The notes below the pieces were generated by a model, which saw only the letters and a list, made by a program, of their open reading frames with translations, did no database searches and was not told the DNA's origin. A DNA stretch of 64,000 bases from Mycobacterium sp. SMC-2 (GTDB lineage: Bacteria; Actinomycetota; Actinomycetes; Mycobacteriales; Mycobacteriaceae): assembly GCF_025263485.1 (NCBI RefSeq), contig NZ_CP079863.1, forward strand, positions 2,666,001 through 2,730,000, given 5' to 3'. A program made the translations under genes and the position numbers. Within the stretch, counting starts at the first letter, position 1. Each line of letters opens with the position of its first letter. Positions 9,795-18,129 of the stretch are shown one piece after another.

Positions 9795-10445
9795 TCAGCA
9801 GCTGCTGGTGTGAATCTTGTTGAGCAGCGCGGGATCTGCCGGTTCGGTGGCACCGGGGCGCAGGGTGGCCAGGACGGCGTCGATGTCGTCGTTGTGGGCC
9901 AGCGCGGTGAAGTCCGTCCCCAGCGCCAGGTCGACGGAGTCGTCGGCGCGGTTGTCGTTGAACAACTCCGTGCACGGCGCCACCAGCCAAACGGTGGCCG
10001 CGGTGGCTTGCCCGGCGGTGCCGAACCGGATCTGGCCCTGGCAGGTGAGCCGGGTGCCGGCATAGAGCGGATCGTTGGCGGCGGTCGGCTGGGCGAACCC
10101 AAGGTCTTTCAGCGCGCCGGCGACGTCACCGGCCTGCCCGCCCCGGCCGCTGGCGTTGAGCACGTGGACCTTGGTGTCGCCGAGTTTGGCGGGCATGACG
10201 TCCATCATCGCGCTGCGCGACACCTGCTCGCCGAGCTGAGCCGGCGCCGAATTGGCCGCCTGCGGCGGGGGGTTGCACACGGCGACCTGGTGCACCTTCG
10301 CCGGTCGGGTCAGCGCGATAGTCCACGCCACGGCGGTCACCACGACCAGGAAGACCACCACGACGATGGCGGGCCGGGGATTGCGTCGCCGGAAGGGCCG
10401 ACCGTGCTTGTCGAAGGCAGTACCCTCGGTGATTTGTGCGACCAC
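9795..10445 (-). CDS. cei: cell envelope integrity protein Cei
   Basis: A 216-residue single-pass envelope protein: a short basic cytoplasmic head, one transmembrane helix at about residues 26-46 (IVVVVFLVVVTAVAWTIAL) and an extracytoplasmic LytR_C-type domain with two repeats and four Cys residues (CNPPP, TCQGQ, APCTE, SSC), suggesting disulfides. The mycobacterial orthologue Rv2700 is known to be needed for envelope integrity and virulence. It starts at a GTG and diverges from the DUF4193 gene; a CRP-type palindrome sits between the two. Confidence 0.88.
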   Translation of the reverse strand: MVAQITEGTAFDKHGRPFRRRNPRPAIVVVVFLVVVTAVAWTIALTRPAKVHQVAVCNPPPQAANSAPAQLGEQVSRSAMMDVMPAKLGDTKVHVLNASGRGGQAGDVAGALKDLGFAQPTAANDPLYAGTRLTCQGQIRFGTAGQATAATVWLVAPCTELFNDNRADDSVDLALGTDFTALAHNDDIDAVLATLRPGATEPADPALLNKIHTSSC

Positions 10446-10498
10446 AGGTGCACTCTAAACGCACTGTTCAAAGGCGAACGCAAGGGCCAGAATGGACG

Positions 10499-10514
10499 TG
10501 TGACGCAAATCACA
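10499..10514. promoter_or_regulatory. perfect CRP-type operator TGTGA-N6-TCACA
   Basis: TGTGA at 10499-10503 and TCACA at 10510-10514 are separated by CGCAAA. Symmetry extends one base each side (G10498, C10515). This matches the cAMP receptor protein consensus used by mycobacterial CRP (Rv3676 type). It lies 54 bp before the cei start and about 100 bp before the DUF4193 gene, whose likely -10 box TACAAA is at 10570-10575. Which of the two promoters it controls is not determinable here. Confidence 0.75.
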
Positions 10515-10615
10515 CCTGAACGGACGGCTGCACGGGCACGAATCATTTGGTGGATGCGTTCGACGCTGGTACAAAGCGATGCTTGACCAACGAGGGCATG
10601 TGAGGGGATAGGGCA

Positions 10616-10918
10616 ATGCCTACCGACTACGACGCTCCGCGGCGCACCGAGACCGACGATGTCTCGGAGGACTCGCTGGAGGAGCTCAAAGCACGACGCA
10701 ACGAGGCGGCTTCGGCCGTCGTCGACGTCGACGAATCCGAGACCGCTGAATCTTTTGAGCTGCCTGGCGCCGACTTGTCCGGGGAGGAACTGTCGGTTCG
10801 CGTCATCCCGAAGCAGGCTGACGAGTTCACCTGCTCGAGCTGCTTCCTGGTGCAACACCGCAGCCGGCTGGCCAGCGAGAAGAACGGCGTGATGATCTGT
10901 ACCGACTGCGCGGCCTGA
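10616..10918 (+). CDS. DUF4193 family protein (Rv2699c-like)
   Basis: A 100-residue acidic protein strongly conserved in actinobacteria. The N-terminal half is disordered and Asp/Glu-rich ([19 protein letters not shown]). The C-terminal half carries two CxxC knuckles, [16 protein letters not shown] and MICTDCAA, forming a predicted zinc ribbon. The ATG at 10616 follows GAGGGG. The long upstream region (170 bp) holds a CRP-type site. Function is not established; the zinc ribbon plus acidic tail recalls small RNA-polymerase-associated proteins, but that is only analogy. Confidence 0.88.
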   Translation: MPTDYDAPRRTETDDVSEDSLEELKARRNEAASAVVDVDESETAESFELPGADLSGEELSVRVIPKQADEFTCSSCFLVQHRSRLASEKNGVMICTDCAA

Positions 10919-10930
10919 CGGGTTTCGGGG

Positions 10931-11416
10931 TCAGCTGCGCAATGCCGACAGCACCCGCTCGGGGCGGCGGCAACTCACCAGCCAGTACGGCGTCGGGTCG
11001 TCCGGGTCGTCGAGGACGACCAGGATCATCGGTCCGATCCATGCCCGATGGAGCACAAAGGCGGCCGGGTCGAGTTGGCGGCCCAGCGCCGCGGACTTGG
11101 CCGACGGCGCGACCGACGCGGACCGGGCGATCACGGTGACCGGCAGGTGCGCCTCGCCGGCCCACAGTTCCACCCCGCCCGGGACGTTCGGATCAGCGGT
11201 GACCCGGATCTCGACGCGGCCCAGCCACAACAAGGTTCCGGCCGCCACCGCGAAGAGCGTTGCGTACGGCAGCCAGGAAGGTCGCGGCGCGACACCCATG
11301 TTCACTTCGAAGGCGATCAGCCCCGCCAGCCCGAAGGCCAACGGCCACCACCACCATGGCACCCACAGTCGTTCGCGATATCGCACGCTGTGCGGCGCGA
11401 CGCGCGTACCGGACAC
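10931..11416 (-). CDS. DUF3093 membrane protein (Rv2698-like)
   Basis: A 161-residue protein with two hydrophobic segments near the N-terminus ([20 protein letters not shown] and [16 protein letters not shown]) followed by a soluble beta-rich domain. The GTG at 11416 gives the usual family length and leaves 25 bp to the divergent dut start; earlier in-frame starts would overlap dut. Function unknown. Convergent with the DUF4193 gene. Confidence 0.82.
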   Translation of the reverse strand: MSGTRVAPHSVRYRERLWVPWWWWPLAFGLAGLIAFEVNMGVAPRPSWLPYATLFAVAAGTLLWLGRVEIRVTADPNVPGGVELWAGEAHLPVTVIARSASVAPSAKSAALGRQLDPAAFVLHRAWIGPMILVVLDDPDDPTPYWLVSCRRPERVLSALRS

Positions 11417-11441
11417 GCAGTCAAGGGTAATCTGTGGCCCC

Positions 11442-11906
11442 GTGTCGACCAGTCTGGCCATCATCCGCCTTGATCCCGAGCTTCCACTGCCCACGCGCGC
11501 CCACGAGGGCGACGCCGGGGTGGATCTCTACAGCGCGGAGGACCTCAAGCTGGAACCCGGGCGACGCGCCCTGGTACGCACCGGCGTGGCGGTCGCGATT
11601 CCGTTCGGGATGGTCGGATTGGTCCACCCGCGTTCGGGATTGGCGTCGCGCGTGGGACTTTCGATCGTCAACAGTCCCGGCACCATCGACGCGGGCTATC
11701 GCGGCGAGATCAAGGTCGCGCTGATCAACCTCGATCCGGCCGAGCCCATCGTGGTGCATCGTGGCGACCGGATCGCCCAGCTGCTCGTGCAGCGGGTCGA
11801 GTTGGTCGAGCTGGTCGAGGTGGCCTCGTTCGACGAGGCCGGCCTGGCCGAAACATCCCGTGGCGATGGTGGCCACGGTTCCTCCGGAGGACATGCGAGT
11901 TTGTGA
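11442..11906 (+). CDS. dut: dUTP diphosphatase (dUTPase)
   Basis: Trimeric all-beta dUTPase, 154 residues, converting dUTP to dUMP and pyrophosphate. All five motifs are readable: [11 protein letters not shown] (1), [11 protein letters not shown] (2), [14 protein letters not shown] (3, with the catalytic Asp), [10 protein letters not shown] (4) and the flexible C-terminal arm [10 protein letters not shown] (5), where mycobacteria have His in place of the usual aromatic residue. The start is a GTG at 11442. It overlaps the next gene by one base and so forms an operon with it. Confidence 0.96.
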   Translation: MSTSLAIIRLDPELPLPTRAHEGDAGVDLYSAEDLKLEPGRRALVRTGVAVAIPFGMVGLVHPRSGLASRVGLSIVNSPGTIDAGYRGEIKVALINLDPAEPIVVHRGDRIAQLLVQRVELVELVEVASFDEAGLAETSRGDGGHGSSGGHASL

Positions 11907-12670
11907 TGGCGGCATTCGGTAAACGCGCACGCAATGACGACAGCGAAGAAAATCCGGTCGGCGCGGGCGGCGATATCGTGACGCCCCCCGGCGACGAGAC
12001 TTCCGACGAGATCGAAGAACTCGAGGGCCCCTTCGACATCGACGATTTCGACGACCCGTCGGTCGCCGAGCTGGCGCGTCTGGACCTGGGCTCGGTGCTC
12101 ATTCCCATGCCGGAAGCGGGGCAGCTGCAGGTCGAGCTGACCGAGACCGGGGTCCCGAGCGCCGTGTGGGTCGTCACATCCAACGGCCGCTTCACCATCG
12201 CCGCCTACGCCGCACCGAAGACGGGCGGCCTGTGGCGCGAGGTGGCCAGTGAGCTCGCCGAATCGCTGCGCAAGGACTCGGCCAAAGTCAGCATCAAGGA
12301 CGGCCCGTGGGGCCGCGAGGTGGTCGGCTCCGCTTCCGGTGCGGTGCGCTTCATCGGGGTCGACGGCTACCGCTGGATGATCCGCTGCGTCATCAACGGC
12401 CCCCACGAGACCATGGAAGCCCTCGAGCAGGAGGCGCGAGCGGCGTTGGCCGACACCGTGGTTCGCCGTGGTGACACACCGCTTCCGGTGCGCACACCGT
12501 TGACCGTCCAGCTGCCCGAGCCGATGGCGCAACAATTGCGGGAAGCCGCGGCCGCCCAACAAGCCGAGGCGCAGCAGGCCGCGGCGGAGTCGGGGTCCAA
12601 CGAGCCGGCGGCGCGCCGCAGCGCGGACGGCTCGGCCATGCAGCAGCTGCGCACCACCACCGGCGGCTGA
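11906..12670 (+). CDS. DUF3710 family protein (Rv2696c-like)
   Basis: A 254-residue soluble protein of the DUF3710 family. An acidic low-complexity N-terminus (residues 10-45) precedes a conserved globular core (GPFDIDDFDDPSVAELARLD, GRFTIAAYAAPKTGGLWREV, GVDGYRWMIRCVI). The C-terminus is a Gln/Ala-rich coiled coil around AQQLREAAAAQQAEAQQAA. The ATG at 11906 overlaps the dut TGA by one base; a GTG one codon earlier is the only alternative. Translationally coupled to dut; function unknown. Confidence 0.83.
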   Translation: MAAFGKRARNDDSEENPVGAGGDIVTPPGDETSDEIEELEGPFDIDDFDDPSVAELARLDLGSVLIPMPEAGQLQVELTETGVPSAVWVVTSNGRFTIAAYAAPKTGGLWREVASELAESLRKDSAKVSIKDGPWGREVVGSASGAVRFIGVDGYRWMIRCVINGPHETMEALEQEARAALADTVVRRGDTPLPVRTPLTVQLPEPMAQQLREAAAAQQAEAQQAAAESGSNEPAARRSADGSAMQQLRTTTGG

Positions 12671-12679
12671 CCCCAACCT

Positions 12680-13381
12680 TCAGCTCACGTCGTCGAGAGC
12701 GGCCAGGCACGCCGCGCCCAGTGCGGCGGGGTCCGAGCCGATCTGATCGAGCGTCACCGTCCGCAGCGCCGCGCGCGGGGCGGCGTCGACCCACTCCACG
12801 GCCACCTGCAGCGGATGGACGGGATCGTCGACGGCGGCCGCCACGCCCAGTGGCACGCTCAGGCGGGCCAGCTCGTCGCGGCTCGGCGCCACGTAGCCGG
12901 CGGCCTCGTCCATCGCGTCGGGCAGGTGTGGCCACTGGGCCCGCCACGAACGGGCCAGCTCGTCGGCCAGCCACGGCGGGCTGGATGCCCGCATCTGACT
13001 GGTCGTCGCATCCAGTCCGTCGGCGCGCAGCTGCGACGCCGTATGCCGCGCGGCGAGGGCCGCGGGCGCCGACTCTGGAGCGCCGGCCCAGGCGGGCAGC
13101 GCCGCCAAAACGGCCACCGCCCTGTCGGCGTGGGCCAGTGCCCAGGCGGCCGCCACCGCCGCGCCGATCGACACGCCCCCGACGGCGATCGGGCCGGTGC
13201 GCGCGGCGGCGTCCAGGGCAGCAAGGTACCCGGCGATCAGCCCATCGGGGCGGGGCGGCGGGGCCAGCAGCACGGCGCCGACCGCGCGCAACGGACCCGA
13301 AAACGCCCGGTCAACGTAGTCGTCATCGGAGCCCGTGCCGGGCAACAACACGGCGGTGACACCCCGCAGATCGACAGCCAC
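12680..13381 (-). CDS. alpha/beta-hydrolase-fold protein (Rv2695-like)
   Basis: A 233-residue protein with an alpha/beta-hydrolase architecture: a first strand ending in a glycine-rich turn (VTAVLLPGTGSDDDYV) and a nucleophile elbow VGGVSIGAAVAAAWALA with serine in GxSxG. Substrate unknown. The GTG at 13381 was selected because the domain's first strand starts immediately after it and because it leaves room for the divergent OB-fold gene's promoter; a longer reading to 13504 would have an unrelated N-terminus. Confidence 0.75.
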   Translation of the reverse strand: MAVDLRGVTAVLLPGTGSDDDYVDRAFSGPLRAVGAVLLAPPPRPDGLIAGYLAALDAAARTGPIAVGGVSIGAAVAAAWALAHADRAVAVLAALPAWAGAPESAPAALAARHTASQLRADGLDATTSQMRASSPPWLADELARSWRAQWPHLPDAMDEAAGYVAPSRDELARLSVPLGVAAAVDDPVHPLQVAVEWVDAAPRAALRTVTLDQIGSDPAALGAACLAALDDVS

Positions 13382-13518
13382 CCTCCGATAGTGCCCGGTG
13401 TTCAACTGCGCCCCAACAGGGGTGTTTGAGTCGGTTGGCGCGTGGGAACCAACAGGTCTACGGTGTCCGTTGGCATAAATGGAAGCGCCGAGGCTTATGA
13501 GCATTGTCAGGAGTGGCC

Positions 13519-13887
13519 ATGGGGGCCCAAGGATATCTGCGCCGGCTCACCCGTCGCTTGACGGAGGCTCCGGAGCAACGCGACTCTGAAGAGTTGTCCG
13601 ACGAGGTCGCAAGTACCGGCGCGCAACGGATTATCGATTGCGAGCGTGGCCAAGAGGTCACCATGGTCGGCACGCTGCGCAGCGTGGAATGTAACGGCAA
13701 GACCTGTGCGGGCGGTGTCCGCGCCGAGCTGTTCGACGGCAGCGACACCGTCACTTTGGTCTGGTTGGGCCAGCGCCGGATACCCGGCATCGACTCGGGC
13801 CGCAAGCTGCGGGTGCGCGGCCGGCTGGGCGAGCTGGAGAACGGGGCCAAGGCCATCTACAACCCGCACTACGAAATTCAGCGGTGA
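13519..13887 (+). CDS. OB-fold nucleic-acid-binding protein (Rv2694c-like)
   Basis: A 122-residue protein with one OB-fold: VTMVGTLRSVECNGKTCAGG, AELFDGSDTVTLVWLGQRRI, LRVRGRLGELENGAKAIYN. This is the strand pattern of tRNA/ssDNA-binding OB domains as in RecG-type and related proteins. Start at the ATG at 13519 (MGAQGYLRRL), which gives exactly the known family length. Its TGA overlaps the GTG of the next gene (4-bp overlap), so the two are probably co-translated. The partner nucleic acid is unknown. Confidence 0.82.
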   Translation: MGAQGYLRRLTRRLTEAPEQRDSEELSDEVASTGAQRIIDCERGQEVTMVGTLRSVECNGKTCAGGVRAELFDGSDTVTLVWLGQRRIPGIDSGRKLRVRGRLGELENGAKAIYNPHYEIQR

Positions 13888-14582
13888 CGCGACCCGCCGA
13901 CTCGGGGTCAAGTCCGGAACCCCACGAGTCGGGCGTGCCCGAACGCTCGACCGCCAGCCGCATCACGCCGGAACGCCTACTGGAACAGGTGGGCGGGGTC
14001 AGCGGCGCCATCTATTCGTCGCTGCCCGTTGTGATCTTCGTCATTGCTTCGAGCGTGTCGGGCTTGTTCGTGGCGATCGCGTCCGCGCTGGCCGTGGCCG
14101 CACTGGTTTTGCTCTGGCGGCTCGTTCGACGGGAATCCCCGCAGCCGGCCTTCTCCGGGTTCTTCGGCGTCGCCATCTGCGCGCTCGTGGCCTACGTGGT
14201 AGGGGAGTCCAAGGGCTATTTCCTGCTGGGCATCTGGATGTCGTTGCTGTGGGCAGTCGTCGTCGCCCTGTCGGTCGTGATCCGGCGGCCGCTGGTCGGC
14301 TACGCGTGGGGCTGGGCGAGCGGGCGGGGTCGGGACTGGCGCGCCGTGCCCCGGGCCGTCTACGCGTTCGACATCGCCTCGGTCTGCTGGGCGCTGGTCT
14401 TCGCCGCCCGGTTCGTGGTCCAGGGAATGCTCTACGACGCCGACCAGACCGGTTGGCTTGCGGTCGCGCGGATCGCGATGGGGTGGCCGCTGACCGTGGC
14501 GGCCGCGCTGGCGACGTACGTGGCCATCAAATCGGCGCAGCGCGCCATGTCGGCCGGCGGGGTCGGTCCCGTCCGCGACTAG
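13884..14582 (+). CDS. DUF3159 membrane protein (Rv2693c-like)
   Basis: A 232-residue polytopic membrane protein of family DUF3159 with about five or six hydrophobic helices (residues 45-60, 64-80, 95-125, 170-190, 200-220). The signature GGVSGAIYSSLPVVIFVIA opens the domain and PLVGYAWGWASGRGRDWR is a conserved loop. It overlaps the OB-fold gene upstream and the end of ceoC downstream by 4 bp. Function unknown. Confidence 0.8.
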   Translation: MTRPADSGSSPEPHESGVPERSTASRITPERLLEQVGGVSGAIYSSLPVVIFVIASSVSGLFVAIASALAVAALVLLWRLVRRESPQPAFSGFFGVAICALVAYVVGESKGYFLLGIWMSLLWAVVVALSVVIRRPLVGYAWGWASGRGRDWRAVPRAVYAFDIASVCWALVFAARFVVQGMLYDADQTGWLAVARIAMGWPLTVAAALATYVAIKSAQRAMSAGGVGPVRD

Positions 14583-15256
14583 TCGTCCAGCGCCGGGCCG
14601 TCCGGCAGCAGGAGCTTGCGTAGATCCTCCTCGGCCTCGGCGACCGCGACGAACAACAGTTCGTCGCCGCCTTCCAGCGGCTCGTCCGCCTCGGGCACGA
14701 TCACCCGCGGGCCGCGCAGGATCGTCACCAGCGCGGCGTCCCGGGGCAACTGCAGGCGGCGGACCGGCTTGCCGCCCCACGGCGTGTCGTCGGGCAGGGT
14801 GATCTCGACGAGGTTGGCCTGCCCTCGGCGGAATTCCATGAGCCGCACCAGATCACCGACGGCGACGGCCTCTTCGATCAGCGACGCCAGCATGCGCGGT
14901 GTGGACACCGCCACGTCCACGCCCCAGGCGTCGGTGAACAACCATTCGTTGCGCGGGTCGTTGACCCGGGCCACCACGCGGGGCACCGCGAATTCCGTCT
15001 TGGCCAGCAGGCTGAGCACGACGTTGGCCTTGTCGTCGCCGGTGGCGGCGACCACCACGTCGAACTCCTGCAGGTGCACCGATTCCAGCAGGCTCAGCTC
15101 GCAGGCATCGCCGAGCCGCCAATGCGCGGCGGGGATGGCGTCGACGTCCACGTGATCGGGGTTGCGCTCGATGAGCGTCACCTCGTGGCCGTTGCCGATG
15201 AGTTCGCGACTGACTGAGCGGCCGACCGCGCCGGCCCCGGCGACAGCTACCTTCAT
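14579..15256 (-). CDS. ceoC: Trk potassium-uptake regulatory protein CeoC (TrkB-like)
   Basis: A 225-residue RCK protein, the NAD(H)-binding regulatory subunit of a Trk/Ktr potassium system. The N-terminal TrkA_N Rossmann fold starts MKVAVAGAGAVGRSVSREL with an acidic residue ending strand 2 (VTLIERN). The TrkA_C domain covers about residues 135-215 (NLVEITLPDDTPWGGKPVRR). It lies downstream of ceoB, and its initiation signal is duplicated: the same 23-bp segment with ribosome-binding site and ATG occurs 56 bp upstream, producing a short leader ORF that ends at this ATG. No TrkH/KtrB membrane subunit is next to it. Confidence 0.92.
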   Translation of the reverse strand: MKVAVAGAGAVGRSVSRELIGNGHEVTLIERNPDHVDVDAIPAAHWRLGDACELSLLESVHLQEFDVVVAATGDDKANVVLSLLAKTEFAVPRVVARVNDPRNEWLFTDAWGVDVAVSTPRMLASLIEEAVAVGDLVRLMEFRRGQANLVEITLPDDTPWGGKPVRRLQLPRDAALVTILRGPRVIVPEADEPLEGGDELLFVAVAEAEEDLRKLLLPDGPALDD

Positions 15257-15329
15257 TTTCGCCGCTCCTCAAACCCGGCTGCGCCGGCTTCTTCGTCGTC
15301 GGCGGTCTTCATTTTCGCCGCTCCTCAAA
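15251..15329. repeat. 23-bp direct repeat of the ceoC translation-start region
   Basis: The 23 bases at 15251-15273 recur identically at 15307-15329, offset 56 bp. Each copy contains, on the minus strand, a GAGGAG ribosome-binding site and ATGAAG. The duplication is therefore of a ribosome landing site rather than of coding sequence. Confidence 0.85.
15253..15312 (-). CDS. 19-codon leader ORF coupled to ceoC
   Basis: A possible leader peptide of 19 residues, MKTADDEEAGAAGFEERRK. It begins at a second copy of the ceoC initiation signal (GAGGAGCGGCGAAAATG) and ends with a TGA that overlaps the ceoC ATG as ATGA. The C-terminal codons of the leader are the ceoC ribosome-binding site itself. This geometry would make ceoC translation depend on ribosomes finishing the leader. 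It could also be a silent by-product of a tandem duplication; no translation evidence exists here. Confidence 0.4.
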   Translation of the reverse strand: MKTADDEEAGAAGFEERRK

Positions 15330-15337
15330 GCTCACAT

Positions 15338-16006
15338 TCATGAGAGGTCTTCACTCGGTGGCATGGCCGCGATGGCCACAGCCTCGGCCGCGCGGCCCGA
15401 GATCGCGGCGACGTAGACCTGGTCGCCGGCCTGCAGGACGGTTTTCGGTTCCGGCAAGACGCCGGCACCGAACCGGATCAGGAATGCGACCCGGGCGCCG
15501 GTGGCCTCCTCGAGATCGGTGACCCGGTGCCCGATCCACTCTTCGTGCAGGACGACCTCGGCGACGGCCACCGTGCCGGTCGGATCCCGCCATTTGGCGG
15601 TTTCGGTTTCCCGCAGCAGCGCGTTGAGCAGCCGATCGGTGGTCCAGGGCACGGTCGCGATCGTCGGGATGCCGAGGCGTTCGTAGACCTCGGCCCGTTT
15701 GGCGTCGTAAATCCGGGCCACGACGCGCTTGACCCCGAAGGTCTCGCGGGCCAGCCGCGCCGAGATGATGTTCGAGTTGTCCCCGGATGACACGGCGGCG
15801 AACGCGTCGGCCTCCTCGATGCCGGCCCTCAGCAGGACGTCCCGGTCAAATCCTTGCCCCAACACCCGCTCCCCGGCGTACTCCGGGCTGAGCCGGTTGA
15901 AGGCGGTGCTGTCACGGTCGATGACCGCGACGTCGTGGCCGATCCGCGACAACCCGTCGGCCACCGAGGAACCGACGCGGCCGCAGCCCATCACCACTAC
16001 TCGCAC
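15338..16006 (-). CDS. ceoB: Trk potassium-uptake regulatory protein CeoB (TrkA-like)
   Basis: A 222-residue RCK protein and partner of CeoC. It begins at a GTG (MRVVVMGCGRVGSSVADGL) with a TrkA_N Rossmann GxGxxG and the conserved acidic residue in VAVIDRD. NIISARLARETFGVKRVVARIYD lies in the middle, and a TrkA_C domain follows from about residue 130 to the end. The two RCK genes together with the unlinked channel subunit regulate K+ uptake and pH homeostasis. The start was set at 16006 because sequence further upstream belongs to the divergent permease promoter. Confidence 0.92.
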   Translation of the reverse strand: MRVVVMGCGRVGSSVADGLSRIGHDVAVIDRDSTAFNRLSPEYAGERVLGQGFDRDVLLRAGIEEADAFAAVSSGDNSNIISARLARETFGVKRVVARIYDAKRAEVYERLGIPTIATVPWTTDRLLNALLRETETAKWRDPTGTVAVAEVVLHEEWIGHRVTDLEEATGARVAFLIRFGAGVLPEPKTVLQAGDQVYVAAISGRAAEAVAIAAMPPSEDLS

Positions 16007-16134
16007 TTTCCGATCCTCTCGGCTGCGTTCTGCGCCCCAATCGGCAACCCACGTCGGCCAGCCGATTTCGGGTCGGCAAACATTCTCGCCTACGAAGTTA
16101 CCGCCAAACCCATGTGGGCTTACTCTTGGCTCTC

Positions 16135-18129
16135 GTGTCCAAACTTTCAACCGCAACGCGTCGGTTGCTAATTGGTCGGCCGTTTCGCAGCGACCGGCTC
16201 AGTCACACCCTGCTGCCCAAGCGGATCGCCTTGCCGGTGTTCGCCTCCGACGCGTTGTCCTCGGTGGCGTATGCGCCCGAAGAGGTGTTCCTGATGCTCT
16301 CGGTCGCCGGCGTGACCGCGTACGCGTGGACGCCCTGGATCGGTCTCGCCGTGGCCGCGGTGATGCTGGTGGTGGTGGCCAGCTATCGGCAGAACGTGCA
16401 CGCCTACCCGTCGGGCGGTGGCGACTTCGAGGTGGTCACCACCAACCTCGGCGATACGGCCGGCCTGGTGGTCGCCAGCGCGCTGATGGTGGATTACGTT
16501 CTCACCGTTGCCGTTTCGACGGCGTCGGCGATGTCGAACATCGGCTCGGCCATCCCGGTCGTGGCCCAGCACAAGGTGTGGTTCTGCGTGGGCGCGATCC
16601 TGCTGGTGATGTCGTTGAACCTGCGCGGGATCCGTGAGTCCGGGGTGGCGTTCGCGATTCCGACCTATGCGTTCATCTTCGGCGTCTTCATCATGATCGG
16701 CTGGGGCCTGATCCGGATCTTCGTGCTGGGCAATCCGCTGCGGGCGGAATCGGCCGGCTTCCAGATGCACGCCGAGCACGGCCAGGTCGTCGGCTTTGCG
16801 CTGGCGTTCCTAGTGGCGCGATCGTTCTCCTCGGGCTGCGCGGCGCTGACCGGCGTGGAGGCGATCAGCAACGGCGTCCCGGCTTTTGAGAAGCCCAAGT
16901 CGCGCAACGCGGCGACGACGCTGCTGATGCTGGGTGGGATCGCGGTGGCCCTGCTGATGGGCATCATCGTGTTGGCCCAGCAGATCCGGGTGCAGCTGGT
17001 CGAGGATCCCGCGACGCAACTGACCGGCGCGCCGCCGGGCTACTACCAGAAGACGCTGGTCACCCAGCTGGCGGAAACGGTGTTCGGCAGTTTCCACATC
17101 GGCTTCCTGCTCATCGCCACGGTGACCGCGCTCATCCTGGTGCTGGCGGCCAACACCGCGTTCAACGGTTTCCCGGTGCTCGGCTCGGTCCTGGCGCAGC
17201 ACAGCTACCTGCCGCGCCAGCTGCACACCCGGGGGGACCGGTTGGCGTTCTCCAACGGAATCCTGTTTCTGTCCGGCGCGGCGCTGCTGGCGATCATCGC
17301 GTTCCGCGCGCAGGTCACCGCCCTGATCCAGCTGTATATCGTTGGCGTTTTCATTTCCTTCACGCTGAGCCAGATCGGCATGGTGCGGCACTGGACCCGA
17401 TTGCTGCGCACCGAGACCGACCCGGGGGCGCGGCGCAAGATGATGCGCTCCCGGGTGGTCAACACGGTCGGATTGCTCTCCACCGGTGCGGTTCTGTTGG
17501 TCGTCCTGGTGACCAAGTTCGTCGCCGGCGCGTGGATCGCGCTGTTCGCGATGGGTTTGCTGTTCGGACTGATGAAGATGATCCACCGGCACTACGGCAC
17601 CGTCACCCGCGAACTGGAGGAGCAGGCCGCCGCCCAGCACGACGTGGTGTTGCCCAGCCGCAATCACGCCGTGGTGCTGGTGTCCAAGCTGCACCTGCCG
17701 ACCTTGCGTGCGTTGGCCTACGCCCGTGCGACGCGTCCCGATGTGCTCGAGGCGCTCACCGTCAGCGTCGACGACGGGGAAACCCGCGAGTTGGTGCACC
17801 AGTGGGAAGAAAGCGACATCAGCGTGCCGCTGAAGGTGATCGCCTCGCCGTATCGCGAAATCACCCGACCGATACTGGATTACGTCAAGCGGATCAGCAA
17901 AGAGTCGCCGCGCACCGTCGTCACCGTGTTCATTCCCGAGTACGTGGTAGGCCATTGGTGGGAGCAGCTCCTGCACAACCAAAGCGCGCTGCGGCTCAAG
18001 GGCAGGTTGTTGTTCATGCCCAACGTGATGGTGACTTCCGTTCCGTGGCAACTGACTTCGTCGGAGCGGCTCAAGACGCTGCAGCATCACGTGGCCCCCG
18101 GTGACACTCGTCGGGGAATCTTCGATTGA
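16135..18129 (+). CDS. APC-superfamily amino-acid permease (Rv2690c-like)
   Basis: A 664-residue secondary transporter with about twelve transmembrane helices in residues 25-470. It has the APC signature in helix 1 (LPVFASDALSSVAYAPEEV), SGGGDFEVVTTNLG, and GVEAISNGVPAFEKPKSRNA. A soluble C-terminal domain of about 180 residues follows (VLVSKLHLPTLRALAYARA), resembling the universal-stress-protein-like tail of related permeases. The GTG at 16135 directly before SKLSTATRRLLIG was taken as start. Substrate is not deducible. Its stop overlaps the TTG start of the following RNA methyltransferase, and it diverges from ceoB. Confidence 0.88.
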   Translation: MSKLSTATRRLLIGRPFRSDRLSHTLLPKRIALPVFASDALSSVAYAPEEVFLMLSVAGVTAYAWTPWIGLAVAAVMLVVVASYRQNVHAYPSGGGDFEVVTTNLGDTAGLVVASALMVDYVLTVAVSTASAMSNIGSAIPVVAQHKVWFCVGAILLVMSLNLRGIRESGVAFAIPTYAFIFGVFIMIGWGLIRIFVLGNPLRAESAGFQMHAEHGQVVGFALAFLVARSFSSGCAALTGVEAISNGVPAFEKPKSRNAATTLLMLGGIAVALLMGIIVLAQQIRVQLVEDPATQLTGAPPGYYQKTLVTQLAETVFGSFHIGFLLIATVTALILVLAANTAFNGFPVLGSVLAQHSYLPRQLHTRGDRLAFSNGILFLSGAALLAIIAFRAQVTALIQLYIVGVFISFTLSQIGMVRHWTRLLRTETDPGARRKMMRSRVVNTVGLLSTGAVLLVVLVTKFVAGAWIALFAMGLLFGLMKMIHRHYGTVTRELEEQAAAQHDVVLPSRNHAVVLVSKLHLPTLRALAYARATRPDVLEALTVSVDDGETRELVHQWEESDISVPLKVIASPYREITRPILDYVKRISKESPRTVVTVFIPEYVVGHWWEQLLHNQSALRLKGRLLFMPNVMVTSVPWQLTSSERLKTLQHHVAPGDTRRGIFD

